Shown here: positions 23,500 through 30,718 of the stretch, piece after piece
Layout: each line of letters starts with the position of its first letter
Position numbering within the stretch: position 1 is the stretch's first letter
Assembly (NCBI GenBank): GCA_016794345.1
Contig: JAEUKE010000167.1
Location: 1 to 43,995, forward strand
Direction: 5' to 3'
Source: Myxococcales bacterium
GTDB lineage: Bacteria > Myxococcota_A > Polyangia > Polyangiales > Polyangiaceae
DNA: 43,995 bases
Program-made: the position numbers and the translations under genes
Notes under the pieces: model-generated
The model's input: the letters and a program-made list of their open reading frames with translations, nothing else
What the model was told of the DNA's origin: nothing
The model's database searches: none

Positions 23500-24555
23500 A
23501 TGACAAATGTGAAAGCTTGGGCCGCTGGCGCCGCCGGGCAGCCGCTCGCCCCGATCACCATTGCCCGACGTGAGCCTGGCCCGCGCGACGTGGCGATCGA
23601 GATCATCTTCTGCGGCATCTGCCACTCCGACGTGCACCAGGCGCGAGACGAGTGGTCCGGCGCCTTGTTCCCGATGGTGCCGGGCCACGAGATCGTCGGG
23701 CGCGTCACGCGTGTGGGTCGCGCGGTGACCGGCTACGCGGTCGGGGATCTCGTCGGGGTCGGCTGCATGGTCGACTCGTGCCGCGCCTGCGCGCCCTGCA
23801 ACGAGCACCTCGAGCAGTTCTGCGAGAAGGGCCCCGCCTTCACCTACAACAGCACCGAGATGGATCGAAAGACGCCGACCTTCGGCGGCTACTCGACCGA
23901 CGTCGTGGTGGACGAGCGGTTCGTCCTGCGGATCCCGGCCGGGCTCGACCCCGCCGCTGCGGCGCCGCTGCTCTGCGCCGGCATCACCACCTACTCCCCG
24001 CTCCGCCAGTTCGGCTGCAAGCCCGGTGACAGGGTCGGCGTGGTGGGGCTCGGCGGGCTCGGTCACATGGCGGTCAAGCTCGCCGCCTCCATGGGCGCAT
24101 CGGTCACGGTCCTCAGCACGTCGGCCGCCAAGGAGGCCGACGCCCGCCGGCTCGGCGCCGCCGACTTCGTCGTCACCAAGGGCGGCGATCTGGATCGGCT
24201 CGCGCACAAGCTCGATCTCCTCATCGACACGGTGTCGGCCCCCCACGACTACGGCACCTACCTGGGCCTGCTGCGCCCGCGCGGGGCGATGGTGCTCGTC
24301 GGTGCGCCCCCCGGGGCGGCGTCCCTCGAGCCGTTTTCGCTGATCATGAACGGCGCGAGGCTGGCAGGGTCGCTCATCGGCGGCATCGCCGAGACCCAGG
24401 AGATGCTCGACCACTGCGGCAAACACGGCATCGTCTCGGACATCGAGCTCATCCCGGTGAGCCGCGTGAACGAAGCCTACGACCGCATGGTCAAAGGGGA
24501 TGTTCGTTACCGATTCGTCATCGACATCGCGAGCCTCCGGGGAGGCGTCGCGTGA
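23500..24555 (+). CDS. Zinc-dependent NADP-type alcohol dehydrogenase (AdhC/YahK-like)
   Basis: 351 residues of the medium-chain dehydrogenase family; cytosolic aldehyde/alcohol interconversion. Catalytic zinc ligands: Cys in FCGICHSDVH, His-Glu in VPGHEIVG, Cys near the C-terminal part of the fold (LLCAGITTYSPL). Structural zinc cysteines lie in CMVDSCRACAPCNEHLEQFC. The nucleotide fold GVVGLGGLGHMAVKLA and STSAAKEADARRLGA fit the cinnamyl-alcohol-dehydrogenase/YahK branch. The ATG at 23500 is preferred to 23494 because the GAGG ribosome site abuts the first ATG but is 6 bases from the second. It overlaps the next gene by 4 bp. Confidence 0.94.
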   Translation: MTNVKAWAAGAAGQPLAPITIARREPGPRDVAIEIIFCGICHSDVHQARDEWSGALFPMVPGHEIVGRVTRVGRAVTGYAVGDLVGVGCMVDSCRACAPCNEHLEQFCEKGPAFTYNSTEMDRKTPTFGGYSTDVVVDERFVLRIPAGLDPAAAAPLLCAGITTYSPLRQFGCKPGDRVGVVGLGGLGHMAVKLAASMGASVTVLSTSAAKEADARRLGAADFVVTKGGDLDRLAHKLDLLIDTVSAPHDYGTYLGLLRPRGAMVLVGAPPGAASLEPFSLIMNGARLAGSLIGGIAETQEMLDHCGKHGIVSDIELIPVSRVNEAYDRMVKGDVRYRFVIDIASLRGGVA

Positions 24556-25235
24556 GGCCGGCGGCCCTGCTGGTCGCGGCGAGCCTCGCGGTCGGCTGCT
24601 CGGAGACGAAGCCCGCGCCCGCGAGCGCGTCGAACGAGCGCGCGTCACAAGGGACCGCGGCGCCCCAGCCCTCGGCGGAGAGCAGGGCCGGTGCTGGAGC
24701 CGCTGTCGGCAAGCCCGCCCCCGATTTCAAGCTGAAGGACACGGCCGGCAACGACGTCAGCCTCTCGCAGCACAAGGGAAAGATCGTGGTGCTCGAGTGG
24801 TTCAACCCCGAGTGCCCCTTCGTGAAGCGGAGCCACACGAAGGGCTCCCTGAAGGGCCTCGCCCCCACGATGATGGACAAGGGCGTGGTCTGGCTCGCGA
24901 TCAACTCGGGCGCCCCGGGCAAACAAGGCGCTGGCGCGGAGAAGAGCAAAGCCGGGGCCGAGGCGCTCGGCGTCAAGAACCCCATCCTCCTCGACGAGTC
25001 GGGCGCAGTCGGGAAGCTCTACGGGGCGACGAACACACCACACCTCTTCGTCGTGGATGCCGAGGGGGTCCTCGCTTACGCCGGCGCGATCGACAACTCG
25101 CCCGACGCCGAGGGCGAGTCGCCGGAGGGTGGCAAGCTCGTCAACTACGTGGCCGAGGCGGTCGCCGCCCTCTCCGAGAAGAGGCCGGTCGCCACACCCA
25201 AGACGACCGCCTACGGCTGCTCGGTCAAGTACTGA
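24552..25235 (+). CDS. Peroxiredoxin/thioredoxin-fold lipoprotein
   Basis: 227 residues. Lipobox LAVGC (Cys16), an Ala/Ser-rich linker to ~50, then a redoxin domain: GKPAPDFKLKDTAGNDVSLSQHKGK split over the first strand/loop, EWFNPECPFVKRSH with a single active-site Cys88, NTPHLFVVDAEG with the cis-proline, and a C-terminal GCSVKY that is usual in the PRX-like-1 group. Because CxxC is replaced by CPFV, a peroxidase- or resolving-type role is more likely than a disulfide reductase. GTG start overlapping the stop of the dehydrogenase gene; a diiron-protein gene follows 31 bp downstream. Confidence 0.85.
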   Translation: MRPAALLVAASLAVGCSETKPAPASASNERASQGTAAPQPSAESRAGAGAAVGKPAPDFKLKDTAGNDVSLSQHKGKIVVLEWFNPECPFVKRSHTKGSLKGLAPTMMDKGVVWLAINSGAPGKQGAGAEKSKAGAEALGVKNPILLDESGAVGKLYGATNTPHLFVVDAEGVLAYAGAIDNSPDAEGESPEGGKLVNYVAEAVAALSEKRPVATPKTTAYGCSVKY

Positions 25236-25254
25236 AGGAGCGTCCGCTCCGGGG

Positions 25255-25260
25255 TAACCT
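25255..25260 (+). promoter_or_regulatory. Candidate -10 element (TAACCT) of the diiron protein gene
   Basis: GGGGTAACCT followed by six bases and then the ATG at 25267. The spacing implies transcription starting at the start codon. An identical TAACCT precedes the universal stress protein gene. Confidence 0.4.
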
Positions 25261-25266
25261 GGGGAC

Positions 25267-26238
25267 ATGGACCTCGATCGGATGCTCGAGCGGTGTCAGA
25301 AGGGCCAATGGCGCCTGGACGACATCGATTGGTCCCGGCCGCCACGTGCGCTCGAGCCGAGGGTCGAGCGGGAGGTCGTGCAGTACTTCACCGACATGGC
25401 GCAGATCGAGCGGCTCGCTGGCGCCCTCTTCGCAGAGCAGCGCCGGCGCGCGACGGATCCCGTGCTCCGGGAGATCTTCACGACCTTCGTCGTCGACGAG
25501 GAGCGCCACGCGCGCGCAGCCGAGAAGCTCGCCGCCCACTTCGACACGCGAAAGCTCGCCAGCTACGCGCCGAGCCCGAGCCTCGTCGCCTTTCGTCCGA
25601 AGTTCCTGGGCGCGCTGCGCTATGTCTCGGCGGAGGTCGCCAACGCCTACATCGTCGGCGGCGAGCTCTTGCTCGATATCGCGCTCCTCCGCAGCATCGA
25701 CGACTTCTTGAAGGACGAGACGTGCCACGACGTGATGGCCCTCATCAATCGAGACGAGTCGCGCCACGTCGCGATCGACTACTTCATGGTGGACTACTAC
25801 GCCTCGCCCGCCTGGGCCCGTGAGGTCGCGAAGGCGCCGCGCAAGTCGCCAGCCGAGATCGCCCGCGCCACCTACGCCTTCGTGGGCATGTTGCTCACGG
25901 CCAAGCCCTTCATCCGCGACGTCTTCGTCTTGCCGATGACCCGCGTCGACCCGGAGCGCCGCCGGATGCGCGAGGCGTTCAAGCGCATGCAGCTGCTCAG
26001 CGCCAAGCCGGGCGTCGCCGCGCGGCCGTTCTCGCGCTTCCTGCACACGATGAAGCTGCTCTACGCCTCCCCCCTCACCCACGGCACCGTCGGTCGGGTG
26101 GCGGAGCGGCTCGTCGGCGTGCCGGGCGAATACCTGCGCGACCTCTACACGAAGGAGGAGTTCGCGCGTGCCGAGCGCCTGAGCATGGACCAGCTTGCGG
26201 ACGAGGCGCTCGAGTCGAAGTACACGCCGGTGGCGTGA
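25267..26238 (+). CDS. AurF-like ferritin-fold diiron protein
   Basis: 323 residues, no signal peptide. Helical protein with a complete set of likely diiron ligands: Glu48 (AQIERLAG), Glu78 and His81 (DEERHARAA), Glu133 (GGELLLD), His154 (ETCHDVM), Glu164 and His167 (RDESRHVAID). This E...ExxH...E...H...ExxH pattern resembles AurF-type N-oxygenases and related long-chain ferritin-like oxygenases. The natural substrate cannot be read from sequence; oxygenation of an amine or a lipid-like compound are both possible. It lies between a redoxin lipoprotein and the second protease-like gene. Confidence 0.85.
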   Translation: MDLDRMLERCQKGQWRLDDIDWSRPPRALEPRVEREVVQYFTDMAQIERLAGALFAEQRRRATDPVLREIFTTFVVDEERHARAAEKLAAHFDTRKLASYAPSPSLVAFRPKFLGALRYVSAEVANAYIVGGELLLDIALLRSIDDFLKDETCHDVMALINRDESRHVAIDYFMVDYYASPAWAREVAKAPRKSPAEIARATYAFVGMLLTAKPFIRDVFVLPMTRVDPERRRMREAFKRMQLLSAKPGVAARPFSRFLHTMKLLYASPLTHGTVGRVAERLVGVPGEYLRDLYTKEEFARAERLSMDQLADEALESKYTPVA

Positions 26239-26273
26239 GGACGGTCGGGCTTTTCGCCGCGCAGCCGCGGCGG

Positions 26274-26279
26274 TAAGGG
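26274..26279 (+). promoter_or_regulatory. Candidate promoter element (GGTAAGGG) before S41 homologue copy 2
   Basis: CGGTAAGGGG lies 5 bases before the GTG at 26285. It could act as a promoter element of the GG-N-TAAG type seen elsewhere here, or the AAGGGG could serve as the ribosome site; the two readings cannot be separated by eye. Confidence 0.3.
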
Positions 26280-26284
26280 GCGGC

Positions 26285-28345
26285 GTGCTTCGGTTCATCC
26301 CGTTGTCGCTCGCCGCAGCGACGGTCCTCGTCGGCGGCGCGGTCCAGGCTGCCGACTTCGACGCGCAGGGCAACTTCGTCCCCGATACCAGCGCCGCGGT
26401 CTTCGAGCCGTTCGACGCACCCATCCGCTTCGTCCCGGAGGACGTCGAGATGGGCTGCCTCGCGGAGGGCTTCGAGGTCGCGACGGGCGCCGCGCTCGAA
26501 GGAGACAATTTCGTCAGGTTGCAGGTGACGGACGGCTGCGCCGAGCGCTTCCAGGTCGAGGTCCCGGCGGAGACCGGCTCGTACCGCGCCACCGTGTGGA
26601 TGCGGCACGGCTCGCTGAACGCCCGCGTGCTCGTCGAATACCCGGAGGAGACCGGCCTCGCGGCGATCAGCGCGCGTATGGCGCCCACCGGCCGAGCAAC
26701 GAGCGACGGCTGGGTGGAGCTCGCCACGAACGAGATCCCGGTGGACGGGACCAAGCTCCCCGTCGTCTACCTGCGCGTCGTCGATCTCGCGTCGACCGGC
26801 GGCGTCGACCTGGACGCGCTCGAGCTCGTCCCTGCGGGAGAGTTCTACCCGCCCACGCCGTGTGAAGGCGTGCGTGATCCCGCGTGCGGAGACGAGGGAA
26901 TCTGCCTGGCAGGCGAGTGCCGCCTCGGCCGGCTCAGCGTGCCGCCGCTCCCGCCCGACGAGCTGAGGGACGAGATGGTGGACGCGCTGGCCGGGAAGCT
27001 GCAGGTCTTCTACGGCGGCCGAAAGACGCGGCTCGTCGACCTCCCGGTCGCGCTCGCGACGATCGAGTCGATGCGGGACGCGGAGACCGCCTGGCAGTTC
27101 TGGAGCCGCTTCGGCCGCGCCGGACGCGAGCTCCACGACTGGCACACGCGGTTCTCCGCTCCCGTGCTCGAGGCCGGGAGCGTGGGGCGCATCAACACCT
27201 GCTTCATCGAGGGCGACGCCGACCTCACCCACGACGTCTGGCCGAGACACCCGCAATACGACGACATCCTCGTCTCCCACGCGGGCATCGACGGCCTCGG
27301 CCTCGTGCCGGGTGACCGGCTGGTGGCCGTCGACGGCGAGCACCCGATCGTCTGGGCGCGGAAGCTCATCGACGTGGACTGGGCCTACCAAGTCGCGTCG
27401 GACTCGCGCTCCTTCGCGGACTTCGCCGAAGCGCTCGGCGGCGTCGGTGGCACCATCCTCCGCTACGCCCGGGAGATCACCGTCATCCGGTGCGATCAGG
27501 CGGCGCAGACCTGCGCCGACACGATCGAGACTATCCGCGTGCGCGACATCCCGTTCGTGCCCGGCGGGCCGGACGTCGCCTGCGACAACCGCCCCTACTA
27601 CCACCTCGGCGCAGCGTCGCCGTCGCCATTCAATCACTACGTCTTTTCGTCGTTCTTCCACGGCAAGGTGGACGGGACGACCGATGAAGAGAAGATCTTC
27701 GGTCTGGTCTTCGACTCGCTCTACGGCGGCGGCAACCCGAACGGCAACGTCAACGGTCAGATCAAGGCGCGCATCGCCGACTGGAAGGCGAACGCGAGGG
27801 GCGTGATCCTCGATCATCGCGCCGGCAACGGCGGAACGCTCGACGCGCCCGAGTACCTGACCGACCTCGTCCGTCCCCCGGAGGTCGCCGCCGTCGTGCT
27901 CATGCCGATCGAGGTCTCGGGGTTCGCAGGCCCCGAGTCGCCGGACGAGGGCATCCAGCTCTTCAACGAGACCAAGCTCTCCGCCCCCTACTCCGTCGGG
28001 GACGTGGGCCACGATCCGAACCTCCCGGTGGCGCTCATCATCCACCGCGACGGGTCGGCCTCGGACTACTTGCCGCTCGGCATGAAGGGCGCGCCCAAGG
28101 TGAAGATCTTCGGACCGGGCCCGACCGCTGGCGCGTTCTCGACCTTCATCCAGTTCGCATATTGGGGCAGCCTCTCGTTCCAGTTCGCCTCCGGCGACAC
28201 GATCACGAAAGACGGCGCGGCCATGATCGGCAGCGGCGTCGTCCCGGACGTGCTCGTCGATCAGAAACAGAGCGACCTCCTGGCAGGCCGCGACACCATC
28301 CACGAAGCCGCGCTCGCGTGGGTGCGCCAGGAGCTCAAGCCGTGA
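26285..28345 (+). CDS. Secreted S41-type protease homologue, copy 2
   Basis: 686 residues, a paralogue of the product at 20612-22663. Signal peptide cleaved near VQA-ADF. Beta-rich N-terminal domain, then the same cysteine block (CEGVRDPACGDEGICLAGEC). The S41-like part has RELHDWHTR, CFIEGDADLTHD, GLVPGDRLVAVDGEHP, ARGVILDHRAGNGGT and RDGSASDYLPLGMK, and ends in QSDLLAGRDTIHEAALAWVR. The His-Thr and Ser-Ala-Ser-Asp positions are conserved with copy 1, so both are probably active or both diverged in the same way. The GTG at 26285 is chosen over an in-frame upstream start because it opens a proper signal peptide. It overlaps the next gene by 4 bp. Confidence 0.8.
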   Translation: MLRFIPLSLAAATVLVGGAVQAADFDAQGNFVPDTSAAVFEPFDAPIRFVPEDVEMGCLAEGFEVATGAALEGDNFVRLQVTDGCAERFQVEVPAETGSYRATVWMRHGSLNARVLVEYPEETGLAAISARMAPTGRATSDGWVELATNEIPVDGTKLPVVYLRVVDLASTGGVDLDALELVPAGEFYPPTPCEGVRDPACGDEGICLAGECRLGRLSVPPLPPDELRDEMVDALAGKLQVFYGGRKTRLVDLPVALATIESMRDAETAWQFWSRFGRAGRELHDWHTRFSAPVLEAGSVGRINTCFIEGDADLTHDVWPRHPQYDDILVSHAGIDGLGLVPGDRLVAVDGEHPIVWARKLIDVDWAYQVASDSRSFADFAEALGGVGGTILRYAREITVIRCDQAAQTCADTIETIRVRDIPFVPGGPDVACDNRPYYHLGAASPSPFNHYVFSSFFHGKVDGTTDEEKIFGLVFDSLYGGGNPNGNVNGQIKARIADWKANARGVILDHRAGNGGTLDAPEYLTDLVRPPEVAAVVLMPIEVSGFAGPESPDEGIQLFNETKLSAPYSVGDVGHDPNLPVALIIHRDGSASDYLPLGMKGAPKVKIFGPGPTAGAFSTFIQFAYWGSLSFQFASGDTITKDGAAMIGSGVVPDVLVDQKQSDLLAGRDTIHEAALAWVRQELKP

Positions 28346-29172
28346 GCACGATCGAACGCGCCGCCCTCTCGCTCTCCGTCGTCTCTCTCTTCGCGATCGC
28401 CTGCGCGGAGGAGTCGCTCTCCCCGGTCGCCACCGACCCGCCCACCTCGACCCCGACCCCCACGAGCACCGGAGGCGGCGGGAGCAGCGAGACCCCGCCC
28501 ACCCCGACGAAGGTGCGCGACGTCTCGTTCAGGAACCCGTTTGGCGAGGTCCCCGACAACCTCCTCGCGGACGGGGATTTCGAGCTCTCGATCTCGAGCT
28601 CGGACGGTCAATACGGCTGGCTCGGCTTCTCCCCGTCCGGCAACCCGCTCGCGCTCGAAGCGGAGACCGGGGGCCTCTGCCGGTCGGGCCTGCGATGTGC
28701 GCGCGTGCAGAAAGGCAACGGGCTCTTCGCACGTGGCACCGCGGCCCCGGACGGAGCCGAGCATCGTGTCTCCATCTGGATGAAGCCGGCGGGCGAGGGC
28801 GCCCCCGCTGGCGGATCCATGCCTTGCGAGCTCGCGGATGTGTACGTCCTCGGCTGCGACTCCTTCAACGTCCTCGGCGGGCTCAAGCCAGTCGCCTCGC
28901 CGGATGCCTCCGGCTGGTGCGAGATCAACGGCGTCGCGAACCCGTCGAAGCGCGCGCTCTGCCTCTACGTCGAGATCGGAGAGCAGGACGTGCTCGTCGA
29001 CTCGGCGACGCTCCTGCCCCTCGAGCCGTCGGCCAACCGGACGAAGGTGTCTCGTCAGCCGAGGCCCGAGCAGCGAGCGCGGATGGAGATCGTCCGCGAG
29101 CGCATCCGCCAGCGGATGATGTTCGGGTCCGGCGCGCCGCCGCGTGACCCTCGGCTCCAGCCCGAGCGCTGA
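28342..29172 (+). CDS. Lipoprotein with carbohydrate-binding-like domain, copy 2
   Basis: 276 residues, a paralogue of the product at 22660-23478. Hydrophobic N-terminus with a lipobox-like LFAIAC (Cys21), a Thr/Pro-rich linker, then RDVSFRNPFGEV, NLLADGDFEL and DGQYGWLGF opening the jelly-roll-like domain. A CRSGLRCARVQ block matches CKSGVKCARIR of copy 1, and ASGWCEI matches EDGWCQL. The tail is basic and helical (EQRARMEIVRERIRQRMMF). The GTG start overlaps the stop of the protease-like gene, exactly as in copy 1. Ligand unknown. Confidence 0.78.
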   Translation: MSTIERAALSLSVVSLFAIACAEESLSPVATDPPTSTPTPTSTGGGGSSETPPTPTKVRDVSFRNPFGEVPDNLLADGDFELSISSSDGQYGWLGFSPSGNPLALEAETGGLCRSGLRCARVQKGNGLFARGTAAPDGAEHRVSIWMKPAGEGAPAGGSMPCELADVYVLGCDSFNVLGGLKPVASPDASGWCEINGVANPSKRALCLYVEIGEQDVLVDSATLLPLEPSANRTKVSRQPRPEQRARMEIVRERIRQRMMFGSGAPPRDPRLQPER

Positions 29173-29184
29173 ACGTCGACGAAG

Positions 29185-29240
29185 ACAAAAAGAAAAAAGC
29201 GCCTGCTCGACGGTGGGGGGGGGAAACCGTCACAGGCGCT
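29185..29240 (-). terminator. Intrinsic terminator for the minus-strand operon 30656-29361
   Basis: Outer stem AGCGCCTG (29198-29205) pairs with CAGGCGCT (29233-29240); inner stem ACGGT (29210-29214) pairs with ACCGT (29226-29230); the loop holds nine consecutive G on the plus strand (29215-29223). The A-rich run at 29186-29198 becomes TTTTTTCTTTTTGTC on the minus strand directly after the hairpin, so termination is of minus-strand transcripts arriving from 29361. Confidence 0.85.
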
Positions 29241-29360
29241 CGTTCATCCGTAATACATCTTGCGTGCCAAGGGCCGACGCCGCGGTTTTCGGCGCGAGAC
29301 CGGCCCTCGCGAGACACCACGTTGCAAGGCTGGGATTTCACGCCCTTCAAGATTGCAACC

Positions 29361-30017
29361 TCACGCCAGCACCTCACCGATCTCGACCGTGACGGAGACG
29401 AGCGGAGAGGCGTCGGTCGGCGGCTTCGCGTACCGCATGGCGTTGAACTTGTCGCGGTCGGCCCAGACGGTCACCGAGACGAGCTTGCCGGTCTTCGGCT
29501 CGCGCATGAGACAAGACGACGCCACGCCTGGCTGGTGTCGCAACCACTCCTGGTACGCGAGAGCCTTCCGCAGCGCGGCGGCGTCGGGCGGGTTGTGCGT
29601 CGCGACCCGGCAGATGGGGCGGCTCGTCGCGTCTGCGCTGGGCGAAGGCGCGGGCCCGGCCGGGGCGGCCGGAGCCGGCTCAGGAGGAGGCGCGATCGGA
29701 AGGGCCGCGACGGGTGCCAGAGGCGCCGCGGTGGACAGGGGCGGTGCGATGGGGATCGGCGCGGGCCCGGCCGGACGCGGCTCGGGCACGGCAGACAGGT
29801 TCTCCTTCACCCACAGACGGCCGATCTGCTCGACCGGGTCTGCGCCCTCGATCCCCAGGTCCTCCGCCTCGACGGCGCGTCCGCGGACCTGGAATGATCC
29901 GACGAGGACCCCGGCGGCGTTCACCACGTTGAACTTGCCGCCACCCTGGACCTTCGCGTCGTAGTGTCGATCGTCGATGTAGATCCGGTTGCGGACGACG
30001 CGGGTTGTCGGGCTCAT
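29361..30017 (-). CDS. Two-domain hypothetical protein with Pro/Ala linker
   Basis: 218 residues, no signal peptide. Residues 1-75 form a small beta-rich domain (RIYIDDRHYDAKVQGGGKFNVV shortened to its strands, then LVGSFQVRGRAV). Residues ~76-130 are a Pro/Ala linker. Residues ~133-218 resemble a ferredoxin-like dimeric alpha-beta barrel of the antibiotic-biosynthesis-monooxygenase type (RVATHNPPDAAALRKAL, HQPGVASSCLMREPKTGK, VTVWADRDKFNAMR). Conserved catalytic residues are not clear, so no enzyme activity is claimed. It starts 15 bp after the ASCH gene and is followed by an intrinsic terminator, making a two-gene operon. Confidence 0.7.
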   Translation of the reverse strand: MSPTTRVVRNRIYIDDRHYDAKVQGGGKFNVVNAAGVLVGSFQVRGRAVEAEDLGIEGADPVEQIGRLWVKENLSAVPEPRPAGPAPIPIAPPLSTAAPLAPVAALPIAPPPEPAPAAPAGPAPSPSADATSRPICRVATHNPPDAAALRKALAYQEWLRHQPGVASSCLMREPKTGKLVSVTVWADRDKFNAMRYAKPPTDASPLVSVTVEIGEVLA

Positions 30018-30032
30018 GCGCTTGCGCCCAGT

Positions 30033-30656
30033 CTACCCGCGTCCGCGGCGGGAGGACGCGCGGCGAGGGCGCTCGAGGTACGCCCGCCCGCGCGGGGAGA
30101 TCTCGTAGCCGACCTCGAAGCTCTGGGTCAGGCCGAGCTTCTTCAGCTTCACGACGTCGGCCTTGAACGCCTTTGTGTCGCGTCCGAGCTTCGCGGCGAG
30201 CTGGGAGGCCGCGACGCGCGGGCTCCTGGAGATCAGGGCGAGCGTCTTGTTCGTCCAGGGACCGTCCTTTCCCCGATCGTCGAGCCGGGCAAGCGCCTCG
30301 GCGAGCGCGCGGCGGGTCGCGTCGTCGATCTCGGTCTCCATGGCGAGGGCCACCCGGTCGCCGTCACCGGCGTGGTGAAAGCCGACGCGCACGACCTGCC
30401 GTGACTCGTCGCCTCCCGTCTTGTCCGCGATGTACCCGAGGAGCTCGGCCCGCGAGCCGAACCCCGCGCTCGCCGCGTCACGCTCCGAGATCGAGCCGAC
30501 CTCGACGACGGCGACCTCGTCCACCTCCAGGACGCCGATGGGGTGACAGCGGTAGCGTTGCCCCGGCTTCACGCGGGGTGTCTTCCACGAGCGGAACGTG
30601 AGCGTGATCGCGCCGCTCGTGAGGCCCTCATGGAAGCGCTTCTCGAAGAGGATCAT
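30033..30656 (-). CDS. ASCH-domain protein with C-terminal winged-helix-like region
   Basis: 207 residues, cytoplasmic. The N-terminal ~110 residues have ASCH-like features: FHEGLTSGAITLTFRSWKTP with basic and aromatic residues at the predicted RNA/nucleoside-binding face, KPGQRYRCHP, and a VVRVGFHHAG strand. ASCH domains are PUA-like and have been linked to RNA binding or modified-nucleoside hydrolysis. Residues ~130-195 look like a winged helix (LISRSPRVAASQLAAKLGR, then VVKLKKLGLTQSF) ending in a basic tail. The combination suggests a nucleic-acid-binding protein. A TAGGAT -10-like element lies 10 bases upstream of the ATG (30667-30672). Confidence 0.72.
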   Translation of the reverse strand: MILFEKRFHEGLTSGAITLTFRSWKTPRVKPGQRYRCHPIGVLEVDEVAVVEVGSISERDAASAGFGSRAELLGYIADKTGGDESRQVVRVGFHHAGDGDRVALAMETEIDDATRRALAEALARLDDRGKDGPWTNKTLALISRSPRVAASQLAAKLGRDTKAFKADVVKLKKLGLTQSFEVGYEISPRGRAYLERPRRASSRRGRG

Positions 30657-30718
30657 GAACGCGCCGATCCTACAGGGATTGGGCCATTTGCGGCACGCCC
30701 GGGCATATTGCCGCGGCC

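Noticed and set aside
26075..28303. 742-codon minus-strand frame opposite the second S41-like gene
   Set aside because: Antisense shadow; the plus-strand product has a signal peptide and conserved blocks shared with its paralogue.
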